Source of the DNA: Cerioporus squamosus
Taxonomy: Eukaryota; Basidiomycota; Agaricomycetes; Polyporales; Polyporaceae
Direction of reading: 5' to 3'
Length of the DNA: 64,000 nt
Assembly: GCA_022592435.1 (NCBI GenBank)
Contig: JABYQS010000163.1
Coordinates: forward strand, 1-64,000
Part shown: positions 35,902 to 48,600 of the stretch, in pieces
How the letters are laid out: every line of letters starts with the position of its first letter
Numbering within the stretch: position 1 is the stretch's first letter
The notes under the pieces: model-generated
What the model saw: the letters and a program-made list of their open reading frames with translations, nothing else
Told to the model about the DNA's origin: nothing
Databases searched by the model: none
Translations under genes and position numbers: made by a program

Positions 35902-38900
35902 ATGCGTGACGATCCCGGAACAAAGCTCCCGTCGTATACGGGGGAGACGGGATCTCCACGTCGCAAGTTGTCCCGCGGACTGCGAATCGTCTTGGCGGCC
36001 GCCTTATCGCTCGCCGCGATACAGTACCTGCGCCTGTACGCCGGTCTTCTCAATGCATCCGAGAGCGTGCAGGTTCCTCTTCACGCACCGGAGTGGCTTG
36101 ACAAGTGCCACTTGCTCAATGCTAAGCCGGGCCCTCCTTTGGACTTCAACACGCGGACGCGCTCCGATCGATTCGCACCTGGGACAAAACCGACGTTGAT
36201 CATAGTGAGCAGACGGTTGACGTGGCATTTAGGACGTCGCTGACGCACACCTTTCAGAATGCAACGATCTGGACTGGGGGCGTCGACGGTCTCGAAGTCT
36301 TGAACGGAGATATTCTAGTCGACGGCGGCATCATCAAGCGCGTTGGCGTGATCGAAAGTCGTGTGCTCGAGGGCTATTCTGACCTCACACGCATCGATGC
36401 GAGAGGACAATGGGTCTCACCTGGGTAAGTGTATCGGCTTCAGTCACCCGATAGAGTCACGATTTTGACGCATCTACAGGATTGTGGACTTGCACAGTCA
36501 CTTGTGAGTAGACCGTCGACTCGCAGAGCATGCTGAATTGACGGGTGTTCTTCAGAGGTGTCGACAGTGTCCCAGAGCTTCATGGTGGCGACGACACCAA
36601 CTCTTTCAAGGGACCTGTTCTTCCAGTATGTTCATGTTATTCCATCAAAGATGACCTACCTGACCTGTCCCTGCAGTGGCTGCGCGCACTTGATGCACTC
36701 AACACACGCGATGATGCGTACAAGCTCAGTATCTCCGGTGGCGTGACTGTGAGTGGCTGCGTGCCGACGAGGAGACAATGCTGACAGAGGTTTGAAATCG
36801 CAGACTGCTGTAGTCCTTCCTGGATCTGCAAATGCAATCGGCGGACAGGCCATCGTCATCAAGCTGCGTCCCACGGCAGACCGTGCACCTACCGGCATGC
36901 TGCTCGAGAGCCCATACGAGAGGAACGGGAGCGTGTACGACCCCCGTGCATACTTCCGGTACCGGCAGATGAAGTGAGTGGTGCAGCGACCGAGTATTCA
37001 CTCGGTTTGGACTGACCGGCATCTTGTTGTAGGCATGCCTGCGGAGAGAACCCAGGTACGATCTGCGACTACATATCGCAATCCCAGCGTCCTCACAACA
37101 AGAACAGATGGGGTGTATTCGATGACGCGGATGGACACTGCATGGTCGTTCCGCCAGGCTTATGAGCACGCAAGGAAGATCAAGGAAGCGCAAGATGACT
37201 TCTGTGCCAAGGCGACGCGGGGTGACTGGGCCGGCCTCGGTGACTACCCGGAAGACCTCCAGTGGGAAGCCTTAGTGGATGTCCTCAGAGGTCGCGTGAA
37301 GGTACACAAAAAGTGCTCCTATGTCACGTCGATCTAACGCCTCGCAGGTTCATACGCACTGTTACGAAACCGTCGATCTCGATGATCTCGTTAGGGTGAG
37401 TAGCAGGGGGATTGATTGAGAGAACCATATTCACCGCAAGTAGATCACGAACGAGTTCAAGTTCCCGATCGCGGCGTTCCATCATGCACACGAGACTTAC
37501 CTTGTGCCCGACACGTTGAAGTCCGCCTATGGTAAGTAGGAACGTCGCTAATCTTCATCACAGCCACTAAGCAACCGTTTCAGGACATCCTCCTGCCGTC
37601 GCGCTCTTCGCGACTCAGGCGCGATACAAGCGCGAAGCTTTCCGCGGGTCCGAGTTTGCACCAAGAATTCTGGCAGAGAATGACCTGCAGGTTGTCATGA
37701 AGGTATAGATCAAGCTCTGAAGGTTGAACGTCAGCTCATCTGCGTGCGACAGTCCGACCACCCGGTACTAAACTCTCGCCACCTGGTCTATGAAGCGCAG
37801 CAGGCACATTATTACGGCCTGCCGCACAATCTCGCCCTCGCTTCCGTGACATCTACTCCCGCGAAGGTGATGGGTATGGACCACCGCATCGGTTACGTAA
37901 AAGAAGGTGGGTCGTGCAGCTTGTGCGCACCAAGAAGCATTTGTTCATACTTCACATTATACAGGATACGACGCCGGTGAGCTGGGACGCCATACTCGCA
38001 CGTTCAACTCGACTCAATAAGCTTCGTAGATCTCGTTCTCTGGGACAGCCACCCTCTTGCACTCGGTGCGACCCCGCAGCAGGTCTGGATCGACGGCATC
38101 CCGCAGATCGACACACCGTACCTGCTATCGAAGCCAGCGGCGTTCCAGAGACGTCCCAATACACCCAACTTCGACAAGGAGAAGGAGGAGACGCTGAAGT
38201 ACGACGGGCTTCCCCCGCTCGAGCCGAAGCCGTCGCGCTCCCACACGGTCGTCTTCACCAACGTTCAGACGGTGTACTTGCGCGACGAGCAGAGCATCTA
38301 CGAAGCATTTGCCGCACAGTCGGATGACGCTCTCGCCGCTGGCGTCGTTGTCGTTCACGAAGGCAAAGTTCAATGTATGGGCTCTACGACGAGTACGTGC
38401 GCGTCTTCCATCCGGGCCTCGGAGGATGTAGAGTACATCGACCTCGAAGGCGGCTCCATCACTCCCGGCCTCATAAGTGCAGGCTCTTCGCTCGGACTTT
38501 CAGAGATCGACCAGGAGGCGAGTACGCAAGACGGCTACATCGCTGATGCTCTGTTCGAGGGTGTTCCCTCGCTCGCTGGAGGGTCGGGCGCCCTCATCCG
38601 CGCTGCAGACGGTCTCATCTTCGGAACTCGGGACGCCCTGTGAGTACTCAGTTCCTGTCACTGTGACAACTATTGGGAAGCGCTCTCATGACGCGCGTGC
38701 TTATCTAGGCTTGCGTATCGCTCCGGAGTGACTGCGGGCATAGTTGCTCCTCAAACTGGCGGGTTCCTCGCTGGACTCAACGCGGCGTTCTCTACCGGCG
38801 CGAGTCACAAGCTCGAAGCTGGCGCTCTTCTCCAGGAAGCTGGCGCTGTCCATGTCGCGGTTCATCGTGTCGGGTCACCGAGCGTCAGCACGCAGATCGC

Positions 38901-39682
38901 CGCCCTGCGGCAGCTGCTCCTTGGAGAGACAACCGGGGACGTCAAGGTCTGGTTCGACAAGATCAAGGCGGTACGTCCACGGTCTACCCCACGGAAGTTC
39001 ATGTGTCTGACATAATGTATCAGGGTGATGCACCGCTTGTCATCGAAACCGCGAGCGCAGACATCATTGCCTCCATTGTCACGCTGAAGGCCGAGGCAGA
39101 AGCCAAGCTCAAAACCTCTCTTAAGTTCACTATCATCGGCGGCGCGGAGGCGCACATCCTCGCGAAAGAGCTGGGAGAGGCAAACGTTGGCGTGATTCTC
39201 TCCCCCGCAAGGCCTTTCCCAAGTTCGTGGGAGGAGCGCCGCATGTACGTTCTTCCTCGCTCTTGGAGTTCTATCTCGTCGCCTGATTGCAGCTATGCCA
39301 CAGCCTTCCAGGGCCTCCTCTAACCGAGAAGAGCGCCGTGTCCACACTGCTGGACCACAACGTCACTGTCGGCCTGGGAATAGCGTCTGAGGGCTGGGAC
39401 GCCCGTAACGCCCGCTGCGATGTTGCTTGGGTGCGTCTTGTGCATTATGTGCTGTCCTATCCGTCGCTAACTACCGATCAGGCCGCTCTCGATGCCAACG
39501 GCGAAATATCCAAGGCGGACGCGCTCGCGCTGGCGTCGACCAACCTGGAGAAGCTCCTGGGGATCAAGACCGACGGCGTCCAGGGAGACCTTGTTGCGAC
39601 GAACGGCGGTGATCTGCTTGAGTTCAGGAGCAAGGTCGTAGGCGTGATTTCGCCCCGGCGCGGGGTCGTGGACATTATCTGA
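35902..39682 (+). CDS. membrane-anchored amidohydrolase (CE9-like), copy 3
   Basis: Third paralogue, about 890 residues in 18 exons. Start ATG 35902 (MRDDPGTK), stop TGA 39680-39682. Anchor segment IVLAAALSLAAIQY; metal-ligand motifs VDLHSHLG, VHTHCYET, AAFHHAHET and SDHPVL are kept, as is LVLWDSHPLALGATPQQVW. The 12-nt exon is 37965-37976. It has the RVK/VHTH intron (37302-37347) and the SAYG intron (37532-37583) but not the QA/YE intron of copy 2, so its layout is the likely ancestral one. Protein divergence from the other two is moderate, with changes concentrated in the C-terminal lobe. No lesions. Its upstream neighbour is BTB copy 2, whereas copy 2 has BTB copy 1 downstream. Confidence 0.87.
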
Positions 39683-39862
39683 CTGCCTGCGTACCATACA
39701 AGTGATACATCGGAAGAGACTATGTTATCGATACCCATGGGAATACTTTTCGTCACTATGACACGGCGTTAAGGTAATACGAGACGGACGCATGCTCCGC
39801 CTGGAAGGACCTATGGAAAGAAGAAATGGGAGACGGTTGGCGAAGAGTTGTCGAGCCGTCCT

Positions 39863-41366
39863 TCAAGGCAGGAGGACGCCGATCCGCGGCTGCAAGCAGC
39901 CCTTGGTAGCGAGGTCGATGTGCAGCAGGACGAGGTTTTCAAATTTGTACTCAAAGTCCTTGTTCTGTTTGGTTTTTAACGAAGAGCACACATGCATAGA
40001 GATCGACAACTTGCCTTGTCCATGAACCGCTGCATTTCTCTGGCAGCGATGAGAGCGAGGCGATCATAGGTCGGCTGCTTCGTCTTGCGGCGGGAGCAAC
40101 TCAAGACATTGACTTGACGCTTGTGAATCTTGGACCGCTCGAACTGATAACATGGTATCCTTGTCAGATTGTAACGGCACAGGAGAAGAACATTGGATTC
40201 ATACCTGGTACCGCACTGTCATCTTCTGGTTCATCTCGACGTCCTCGAATGCAAGTCTATCTGAGTCACCACACAACATGCTCCGTCGTAAAAGTCCCTC
40301 GAGGGAAACTCCGTGAGGCCCGTAGCTGATCCGTCGAGGTTTCGGCTTAGTCGGATTCCCGTAGTCCTGCTGTACGATCTCCTGGTGCAGAGTTCACTCA
40401 GTATGGAGGTGATGTGAGTACTCAGGGACTAGTACATACCTGCACTAAACCGTGACCGCGACGCTCGCGGTGACTTGCATGCGGAATCACCGTGGTGCTG
40501 CTCGGCGGAGTGTCGGTGATGGATGATGTCGCATTGTGACTCGAGAAGGAAGACCATGCCAGGTTCCGCGTCTCGGCCGAGGCAGCACGATACCCCTCGC
40601 CAGCATGGGGGTTGAGCACAGAGCGGTCAATTGTCGTGGATGTTGGGGCCACAGGAAAGGGTAACATGGATAAGGCTGCCGAAGACTGTGTCAAAGCGCT
40701 GTCGGTGGTGGTAGCACTGCTACAGTCTCCGTTGGCACTGGTGAAGGAAGTTATATCCGTCTGAGAGACGACAGGATAGGACGTGCTCGGACAAATGACA
40801 TCGCTTCCTCCAAGCGCGAACGCTGGATGACCATAGTCGGACATGGCGGGCAACGGAGGGATGACGGTTGTCCGCACATCGGGATCGGGAGGAACGGGAT
40901 GATAGTAGTCGCCGTGTAGACATGAGTGAGCGACTGGATCAAGGGTTTCTTGACCTATGCTCGGGAAGTCGAGGGGTGGGAGAGGTAGGGTGGTGTAAGA
41001 TGGAGGGAACGCCGGCGGGGGCACGCCGATAGAGTCACGCCTACTTGCACTGGAAGCGACGCGGTGAGTGACAGAGGGGGAATCTTGCTCGTAGAAGGAC
41101 GGTAGGTAGGAGCCGTGTGAATAGTAGTCGTGAAGCGCAGTCTGGTCTTGGTTTTCGCAAACAGTCCTGTCCCATATGTCGGTGCGGTCTCGAGATGCGA
41201 CAATTCTCGTCGTCCCTTGAGTAGCGGCCGTGCGGAAGCGTTCGATGGGTCTGTGGAGTGATGGACTGGGGACCTCGTCGGATGTCCAAGGAGCGCCGCT
41301 CCCTTGGTAGGACCACAGTCGGATAGGTCGATTGACCATCTGACAGTCGTTATCAACCCAATCATC
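39863..41366 (-). CDS. Ser/Pro-rich protein with conserved C-terminal domain, 5' exon unresolved
   Basis: Exons 41366-40440, 40381-40205, 40143-40015 and 39958-39863, all in phase 0. The first ATG in frame is at 41339, giving 433 residues, but the frame is open through DDWVDNDCQ to an acceptor at 41366, so one or more upstream exons (perhaps 41400-41820) may exist. Long N-terminal disordered part rich in Ser, Pro, Thr and Tyr; C-terminal part compact and basic (ERSKIHKRQVNVLSCSRRK, RLALIAAREMQRFMDK, YKFENLVLLHIDLATKG). The intron after MDK begins with GC (AAGGCAAGT, the classic GC-AG form). No family recognised. The layout suggests a regulatory protein, which is inference only. Confidence 0.6.
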
Positions 41367-43072
41367 CTAGGAACAGGTAGCACTCACTCACCTGGAGCTA
41401 TAGCTCTACAAGGAAGTGGGGGCCACCGCGACGTCGGAGGTTAGGATGACGAGCGACGAGCAACGGTCTCGGACGAGCTTCAAGGGGCAGTGTGGGGTGG
41501 TTTTGACTGCCAACGAGAGCTTTTAAGTCGAGCGAGAGGATCTCACCTGTCCCGTGTCCCTTCGGCGAATCCTCCTAGAGCTGACTGGATATCTGCAGCG
41601 GTGCTCGAAAACATGATGGGCTCGAGATGCGGCGACGAACTGCGGATGCTCCCAACGAAAACAGGGATATTTGGCGACGAGAAGGCCACAAAGGGGGTGG
41701 ATATCCCGCGTGCAAGGGCAGCCGTAGCCTCGGAACGGCAACAATAGTAAGCCACGGAAATCTCCGTTGACAGAATAAGGAAACTGAAGTGAGGGATGAG
41801 GAGTTGTTGAAGCACATGGACATCGTGGCTGGTGGACGTGAGAGCGTGGCCCTAACTTAACTTAGCCGCTGCAGCCGTTTTTCAATGGCATGGGGCGCGT
41901 AACTGAAAGGTCAACGTTGATAATACGTCAACAGCTAGATATCCGGACAAGGTCAGTCACCACGAACTGTATAATCAATTAGCAGCAGTTACAACCCATG
42001 CAGCATGGGTGAGAGAAGAGATGTATCGAGCGGCCCCCTGCATCAGTAGATAACGACGCATGCACCGATGGCGGCCTTCAGCGCCGAAGTAGCTTCTGCT
42101 TCTGGAGTCAGAACTCCCGCTGTTGTTCAGGTGTTCGGCAGCGCACTGCTTGCCAGTGTCCGTGTTCGCGATCGGAGAATGTACCCAGGACCGCGGTGTC
42201 AATATTCGCACCATGATACTAGCTATGGACCTACAGATCCTGGCTTCTCGACACAGCCCGGACGACAGCTGCTGGCGAGGCTTGCACGGGGTCGATGGGG
42301 GACGCATTCTGCGGAGCGTCGAGTGTGGCAGCCGGAGATTCCACTCAGGAAGTCGCGACCGTGTCCTTGAGCACGGCGGTATGCGTCTCCTTACACCACT
42401 CGGTACTCTGACTACTGTTCAGCATCCGAGGTCCTCGACTCGGACGTAACGCAGCGACTCCGGCGGCCGGAGTTGCTGTCACGGAGATTGGCCGGACTTG
42501 CCCCCGTGCCCACATGAGCGGCGGTCCTTAGCGCGAGCAGATATAAGGCAGCCAGTATCTGAGGCACGAGCTGGACCACATATGAAAGATTGGGCTAATG
42601 AGAAGGCCTCTCAAACCGCGTATGGTTAACCAAAGCTTCCAACCACGCACCGTGTTTGTCGGATGTCCGGCACGAGGGTGTAGGAGTACTTGGCTTATGG
42701 CAGGCACAGAGCAGTCGTTTAATTCTGCCCTTCAGGGATCTGGATCGGCGGTTCCGACGGTGGTGTACGCATCATGATTCCTGGGGGTCCACAGCCGCAC
42801 GAATCGTTGCTGCGTAGCATTTGGTTATGCGGAAGTCAGTACTTGCTCATCCCGATATTCCGAAACGTTACCTGCTTGTGAAAAAGTGAGCATGTCGGGG
42901 AGATGAGTCTCCTTGGAAAACTTGTGGTTTTCGAGGCGGATCAAGCCAACCTGAAGCCATCTTACTTACTTACCTAGTAGAACTGTGACGCGGCAAGCCG
43001 GGTCTCGGACCGACACCGACCGATCGCGTGACTTCTACCCCACATCCAGCCTGGTGCTTCTCTCGTCTTCAC
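41367..43072. other. divergent spacer, possible upstream exons on the minus strand
   Basis: An open minus-strand stretch at 41815-41543 ends at a good donor (GGGACAG then GTGAGA), so it may be a 5' exon of the Ser/Pro-rich gene, but phases do not join with what follows. From 41,830 to 43,072 nothing is seen. Confidence 0.4.
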
Positions 43073-43124
43073 CGACGACGACAACGACAACGACGACACG
43101 ACAACGACGACAACGACGACAACG
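43073..43124 (+). repeat. CAACGA/CGA microsatellite in the PEBP 5' leader
   Basis: Imperfect run of CGA and CAACGA units that ends directly at the ATG of the next gene. Such a leader is unstructured and poor in U; its length may vary between strains. Confidence 0.85.
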
Positions 43125-43875
43125 ATGGCCGCCGACCCGCTCACCTCCATCGCCACCGCGCTGCAGCGCGAGCAGATCATCCCCGATGTCATTCCGTCCT
43201 CACACCCCTTCGCGCCCACAGTGCTCTTCTCGATCGTCTACCCCAACGGCGCCGAGGTCAACCTCGGGAACGAGCTCAGCGTGGAGGACACGCAAGACGA
43301 GCCCGAGATCAGGCTCGCGCAGCTCAACGGGCCCTGGGACGACGCGGCCGAGACGTCGTACACACTCGCGATGCTCGACCCGGACGCCCCATTCAGGGCG
43401 GACGCGATATACCGCTCGTTCAGGCACTGGGTGGTACGTCCTCCTCGTCTTCTGTTGAATACGGCTCCTGCGAACGTTGAGCTATGGGAAGGTCACTGGG
43501 ATCAAAGCCCCTGCTGTCACGTCGAACTCGGCGGAAGCTCTGAACGCGCTGAAGACACATCCCGCAACCACGCCCTACCGATCGCCAGGTCCGCGTCCGA
43601 ACTCCGGGATTCACAGATATAGTCAGTATCCAGATTTTCCCATGTCGGTGGCTATGATCGCATTCTCAATTGAACGTCCTGCAGCATTCCTCTTGTTCCA
43701 AGAACCTACCGGCCCAGAACCCTTCACCATACCCCAAGGCACGCCAGAGTACGGTGCTTCCCTCGAGGAGCGTCGCAGCTGGAGCCCGATCGCCTTCGCA
43801 GAGAAACACAATCTCAAACTCGTCGGGGCGAACTACTTCCTCGTCCGGTCCGCCGAGGTTGACACCGCCCAATGA
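43125..43875 (+). CDS. phosphatidylethanolamine-binding protein (PEBP/TFS1 family)
   Basis: Predicted 209 residues from exons 43125-43433, 43492-43621 and 43685-43875. PEBPs bind anionic ligands; the yeast member Tfs1 inhibits carboxypeptidase Y and a Ras GTPase-activating protein. Ligand-pocket motifs are visible: LAMLDPDAPFR at about residue 85, FRHWVV just before intron 1, and GIHRY followed across intron 2 by FLLFQEP. Length is usual for the fungal family. No signal peptide, so cytosolic. The start follows the microsatellite leader directly, in good context (AACGATGG). Intact. Confidence 0.92.
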
Positions 43876-45652
43876 GACGACATACGAAACGATACGCTAT
43901 TATGTCTTGCACCGTCACAGCCGGATGTACTCTATACATACCCTCATGCCATACTCTCCAGGAACGCCCATCAGATCCCTCACTGTCTTTCATCATCCGC
44001 TCTTGTTATACTGCATAAAACGCCACCCGTCGACCCCGTTCAGTGAGGAGGAGGAGGAGGAGGAGGAGGAGGAGGAGGAGGAGGGCCACCACGTATTACG
44101 CTGCGTCAGCGGCAGAAACGGCAGATCCCACGATGCTGGGCGATGGCTTTTTCCACCGGTGGATGTCGAAGCTCCTCCACGGTCGAGTCATGGTCCGAGG
44201 TGAGAAGGCGCAGTCGCGACTCACGATGCTCGGTGATCGGCATAGAAAGGTACGGCTGTCTTCTTCACACCACATCCAGCTTGAGGTTGGTTTGAGGGGG
44301 CGGAGAAGGGGGAGGAGGAGAGGTAACTTTCGGACAGTGCGGGCGCCGCCACCTGCCCACGAATTCCACTTACTATTAGATATCCAGCGGAGAAGACGGT
44401 CGAAGCGCGGCTGCAAACGGCCGGACACTCACGATCGCGTCATGGGTGTACTGCGCGACGGGCCTCGAGGCGAGGACCGAGGTGGTCAGAGTTGGCTGGT
44501 TTCACGCCAGAAGCGACAGAGGTTCGACTGCAACTTTGACCACTCCGCCACATGGTTCGCCCTCGATTCGCAGAGGGTCCTACCACAGCTTAGTTACTTC
44601 CGACGACGTTCCGTGTCCTGTCTCGATAAGGGTCGGTAGCTTGTAGGAGGAATAAAGAGTCCCAAGACCGACAAGAAAACCGGAATCGAGTCGCGAACCT
44701 CCTCCAGAGCCGATACGCCGGTTCAACGTTACCCAACTGCGACGGTACCCCTGGAACCGACAAGAACAGTGTGTCGCGTGTCGTTCCCGCGAACCGTCGA
44801 ACCGTCCGCGAACCGCTAACTTTGACTCCCACCAGCTCCCACCCCTAACAGCGCGAAGCACTTCGGTTGGTCGGCGGGGAATTGGGTCAGAAGAAGGATC
44901 ACGGGCACAAGCACTTAGCAGGTCACCGGGTCCCGTGGAGTGTGGTGGAGGTCAATGTACCTGGCAGGAGGGGTGACTGTATAGTACAGCGCGTCGTATG
45001 TCCGGCAGCATAGTATATGAACTATGAGCCTGGAAGGAACGTGGGGCAACGTGGTGGTCGTACGCCAGTGTGCCCTTGAGTCAGTCCTCTGTACGAAGTA
45101 GACACATCACGCCAGTTGTGCAGCAAAGCATCTTTCATTCGTGTAACGACGACAGGACGCAATGCTATTTATGTATAGTGATGATGGATGGAACGGGACA
45201 ATATTGAGAGCCGAGCTGCATACGAGATGGCAAAGTACAGTCAGAATATGTACAATCGCATCTCGCCAACGAACGCAGACAACTCCGAGATGGACAAGAA
45301 ACCGTCCGCCCGCGCACGCTCGCGGCACGAGTGACAATAGAGCAGCAGAGCGAGACGCCAAGCAGGGAGGCAGGGTGGACGTAAGCACGGACAGTGAAGA
45401 AAGCTTGATTCTGGGATTTGCGGTGCAAGAAAGCAACAACAGCAGGGATGAGATGATGCAACGAGACAGATACGGGGGGCATAGACAGATATTTCCATAG
45501 CATAGTATCAGTTGAGAGTTGGCGCACACCTGCCGGGGGTTGGACCAGGAGCGACCGCACCGAGAACTCGCTGCGGTCGACTGAAGCGGAGGTGGCGAAA
45601 GTCGGAGTGTAGGGGTTATTGATATGAGAGGGAGATGGAGATGGACAGAGAC
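43876..45652. other. convergent intergenic region
   Basis: 3' regions of the PEBP gene and the large disordered-protein gene. Apart from a GAG microsatellite, no gene is supported. Confidence 0.55.
44045..44085 (+). repeat. (GAG)n microsatellite
   Basis: About 13 uninterrupted GAG units, 170 bases after the PEBP stop codon. Open frames across it (poly-Arg or poly-Glu) are artefacts of the repeat. Confidence 0.95.
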
Positions 45653-48600
45653 TCATGCTGCGGGGACCGCCACACGCGCAGGCGTGGGTCGACCACGAGG
45701 GCGCGGACGGTTGATCCTCAGCGTCTCAGAGGGGCTGCGCGTCCGGAGGTCAGTAACCTATCACACAGTAGGGAATATCGACGTCGAGAACTCACGTAGG
45801 GATGATGACCGAGTTCTCCTTGCAGTCCTGCGTGCTGGACTTGCCGGTACTGCGCTTCGACCAGCCAAGAGCGGCCCGACGGGTGCTCGACGTGACGCGG
45901 GGACGAGCAGGAAGGCCCATCGCGTTCTTGCCCCGCTTCGAGGTGTCGATCTCGACTTGGAACGGCGAGAACGGCTTGATCTCGCTCAACGCCGGCGGCG
46001 GAGTGGGCACGTTGGTGTTCGCCGTCCAGACCTCACGGAGGACAGAGGGCTCATGAACAGTAGACGCAAAGGGCTTGCTCGGCGCGTCACTGAAGACCTG
46101 GATGGGAGATCCGCGCGGCTTCTCAGGGGACATGGTTGAACGCATTGCCCTCAGAGGATACGGCGACGGCCTTGATGACGTCCGCGACCGGACGCGATGA
46201 GGACGGAGCTCTGACGGCAGAGGGCCGAAGGTCTTCTGCGAGTGCTCGAGCATCGCCTGCATGGCCACGGGCTCCCGTGGAGGCTGGAAGGCTGCCACAG
46301 ATCGTCAGCTACCGTACAGATGGCCGAGACGCACGGAGCACCACTCACATTGCACCGCAAAGACCGAAAACGGCGTGTCACACCAAGCGCGCTTGCTCTC
46401 ATCGACGGTCACCTGCGCCTCGTCCCGGAGCGCGTAGTACCTGCGCAACGTCGTAATCCCATGCTCGTCGTCCCACTCGCTGCAGATCGAATCCCTGTCG
46501 CTCTCGACCACGAAAATCGACGTGTCGTTCATCCTCGCACTCTTCGCCGCGCTCTGAGGGGTCGGGTGGTGCGACGACGGCGAGCTCGAGAGCACGGACG
46601 CTTCCTCTTGAATAGTCTCGTACACCGAAGACCGCGACATGCGCGCCTCGTCGATGCGCCGACGATGCCCAGTTCCTCGAGCCCGAGCACGCGAACGCGC
46701 TCGGGCGAGACCGCTCGTCGGGTTTGTGGCATTGGTGAGCAAGTTACTGAGGTGTCCGAGGTCGATGCTTGACTGCGAGCCACCCGACACGGATGAGCCG
46801 TCGGAGGCTGAGAGCGGAGGCGTGTCTGTGCCAGACGAGGAAGACGTGCAAGTACTCGACCGCGAGCGTCCAGCGGGCGAGGGCCGTGCGAAGATCGAGC
46901 GTTCACGCACTATGTAGTACGACATCAGCACAAAACTTACTGACAAAGCAGACTACTCACAGGAAGCAAGGAGATCCTCTCCTTGTGCCATGAGCGCACC
47001 CTCCTCCAAGCTTTGACGCTCGAGGAGGCCCTGGCGCGCCTTGATCATGCGCTCACCACCGAATTGGAACGAAGACGTCGACGCAATCGACGGCTGCGCG
47101 AGGAGACGAGGCTCCTTGGGCGACTCCCTGAGGGGCGGCTCGGCTTCGAACTGCAAAACGCGACCCGGGAGGGCTGCGCGCCTGTTCCTCTCCATGCGAA
47201 CACACGGCGAGGCTTCGACGACCGAGCTGATGGACCGCCTGCGGACATGGCCGCCCCCAAGCATCTGCACCACCAAGCCGTCAGAACCACGCCACGCTCC
47301 TCGGTCAGATCAGAAGTACAGATGAACACGCACAGAAATCATCGTATCGTCCTCCTTGACCGGGCTGTGCACGCTCATCTCGCTCATCATAGACAGCGGC
47401 CGGAACTGCCGGCTCGGCACATGCCGTCCAAACTGCTGAGCGTACGACGGGTCGAACCCAGGGCCAAACACCGACTCCTCGGACACGGACGTCCGCTTGC
47501 CAGTCTTGTCGAAGATTGAGTCGTCCACGACCGACGTGTACCGCCCAGTGTGGTCCATGATCGAGTCCCACGACGTCCGGTTCACCTCCTCGGGCTCGCT
47601 GTACGTGCTCTCGGGCGACGCGGAGATCGCGCTGAGCGGGACGCCATGCGCGTTGTCGAACATCTTGTCGCCCAGGCCCGGACGCGCCATCATCGGCCGC
47701 TCCGAGTAGTCGTCGCTCGCGCTCATGATCGAGTCCACCGAGAAGTCGCGGTTGTGCCGCGGGAACCCCGAGCGCCCGCCCGCAGCTGCCCCGTGCATCG
47801 CGTACGACAGCGCGACGGAGCTCGCGCTCGTGTTCGAGTCGTTGCGCCGGTGCGCATGAGCCGCGAAGCTGCGGTTGTACAGACTGACCGGGGGCGCGTT
47901 TGACGCGACGGACATCGCGGAGGGTCCACGGCGGTGTCCACGGCGGTAAGGGTGCATCTGGAAGTAGAAGCTCGACGCGTCGCTATCCACGCGCCGGCGC
48001 GGCTTGTTGCGGTGGATGAACGAGAACGTGTCGTCGACGGACATCGACATGGACATCGAGATCGACATGTCGTCCATCGACGGCGGGCGGCTGGGGCCAT
48101 CGTGATCGTGAGCGTATCCAAACGGATCCTGCGTGCCCGAGTTGAGCGTGGCCCCGTACGACGAGACCGACGCGATGCTGAACACCGACATGTCCCGGCC
48201 GTGAGCGGGCCGGAAGACAGCGTTCTGCGGGGGGTAAAACGCAGGGCGGTTGGGACCGAACTCGAAGCCGCGCCTGACCTCGTCGAACGAGTCGAAGCCC
48301 GTGAAGCTGACGGTGGACTCTCCGCGCGAGTGGCCTTGCGTGCCGGCGGTCTCGTCGGCGCGGGGGGACACCTGAACGTTGCGATGCTTCGAGCTGGCGT
48401 TCGAGTGGACGCGCGAGCGACTCTCCGCTTCCTCCGCGTCAGGCACGATCTCCGCAGCCTTCGCCATGATGGACTTGAGGACCGAGCTGTCCTCCTCGAC
48501 GATAGAGCTGTGTGACTGCGACCTCGAGTGCGTCAGCGGCGGGATGATGTCCGACAGCGTGAGCGGCTTCATATCCAAGTCCGCCGTCGACGTAGACGTC

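Noticed and set aside
44043..44240. Frame with a poly-Arg start
   Set aside because: Artefact of translating the GAG microsatellite.
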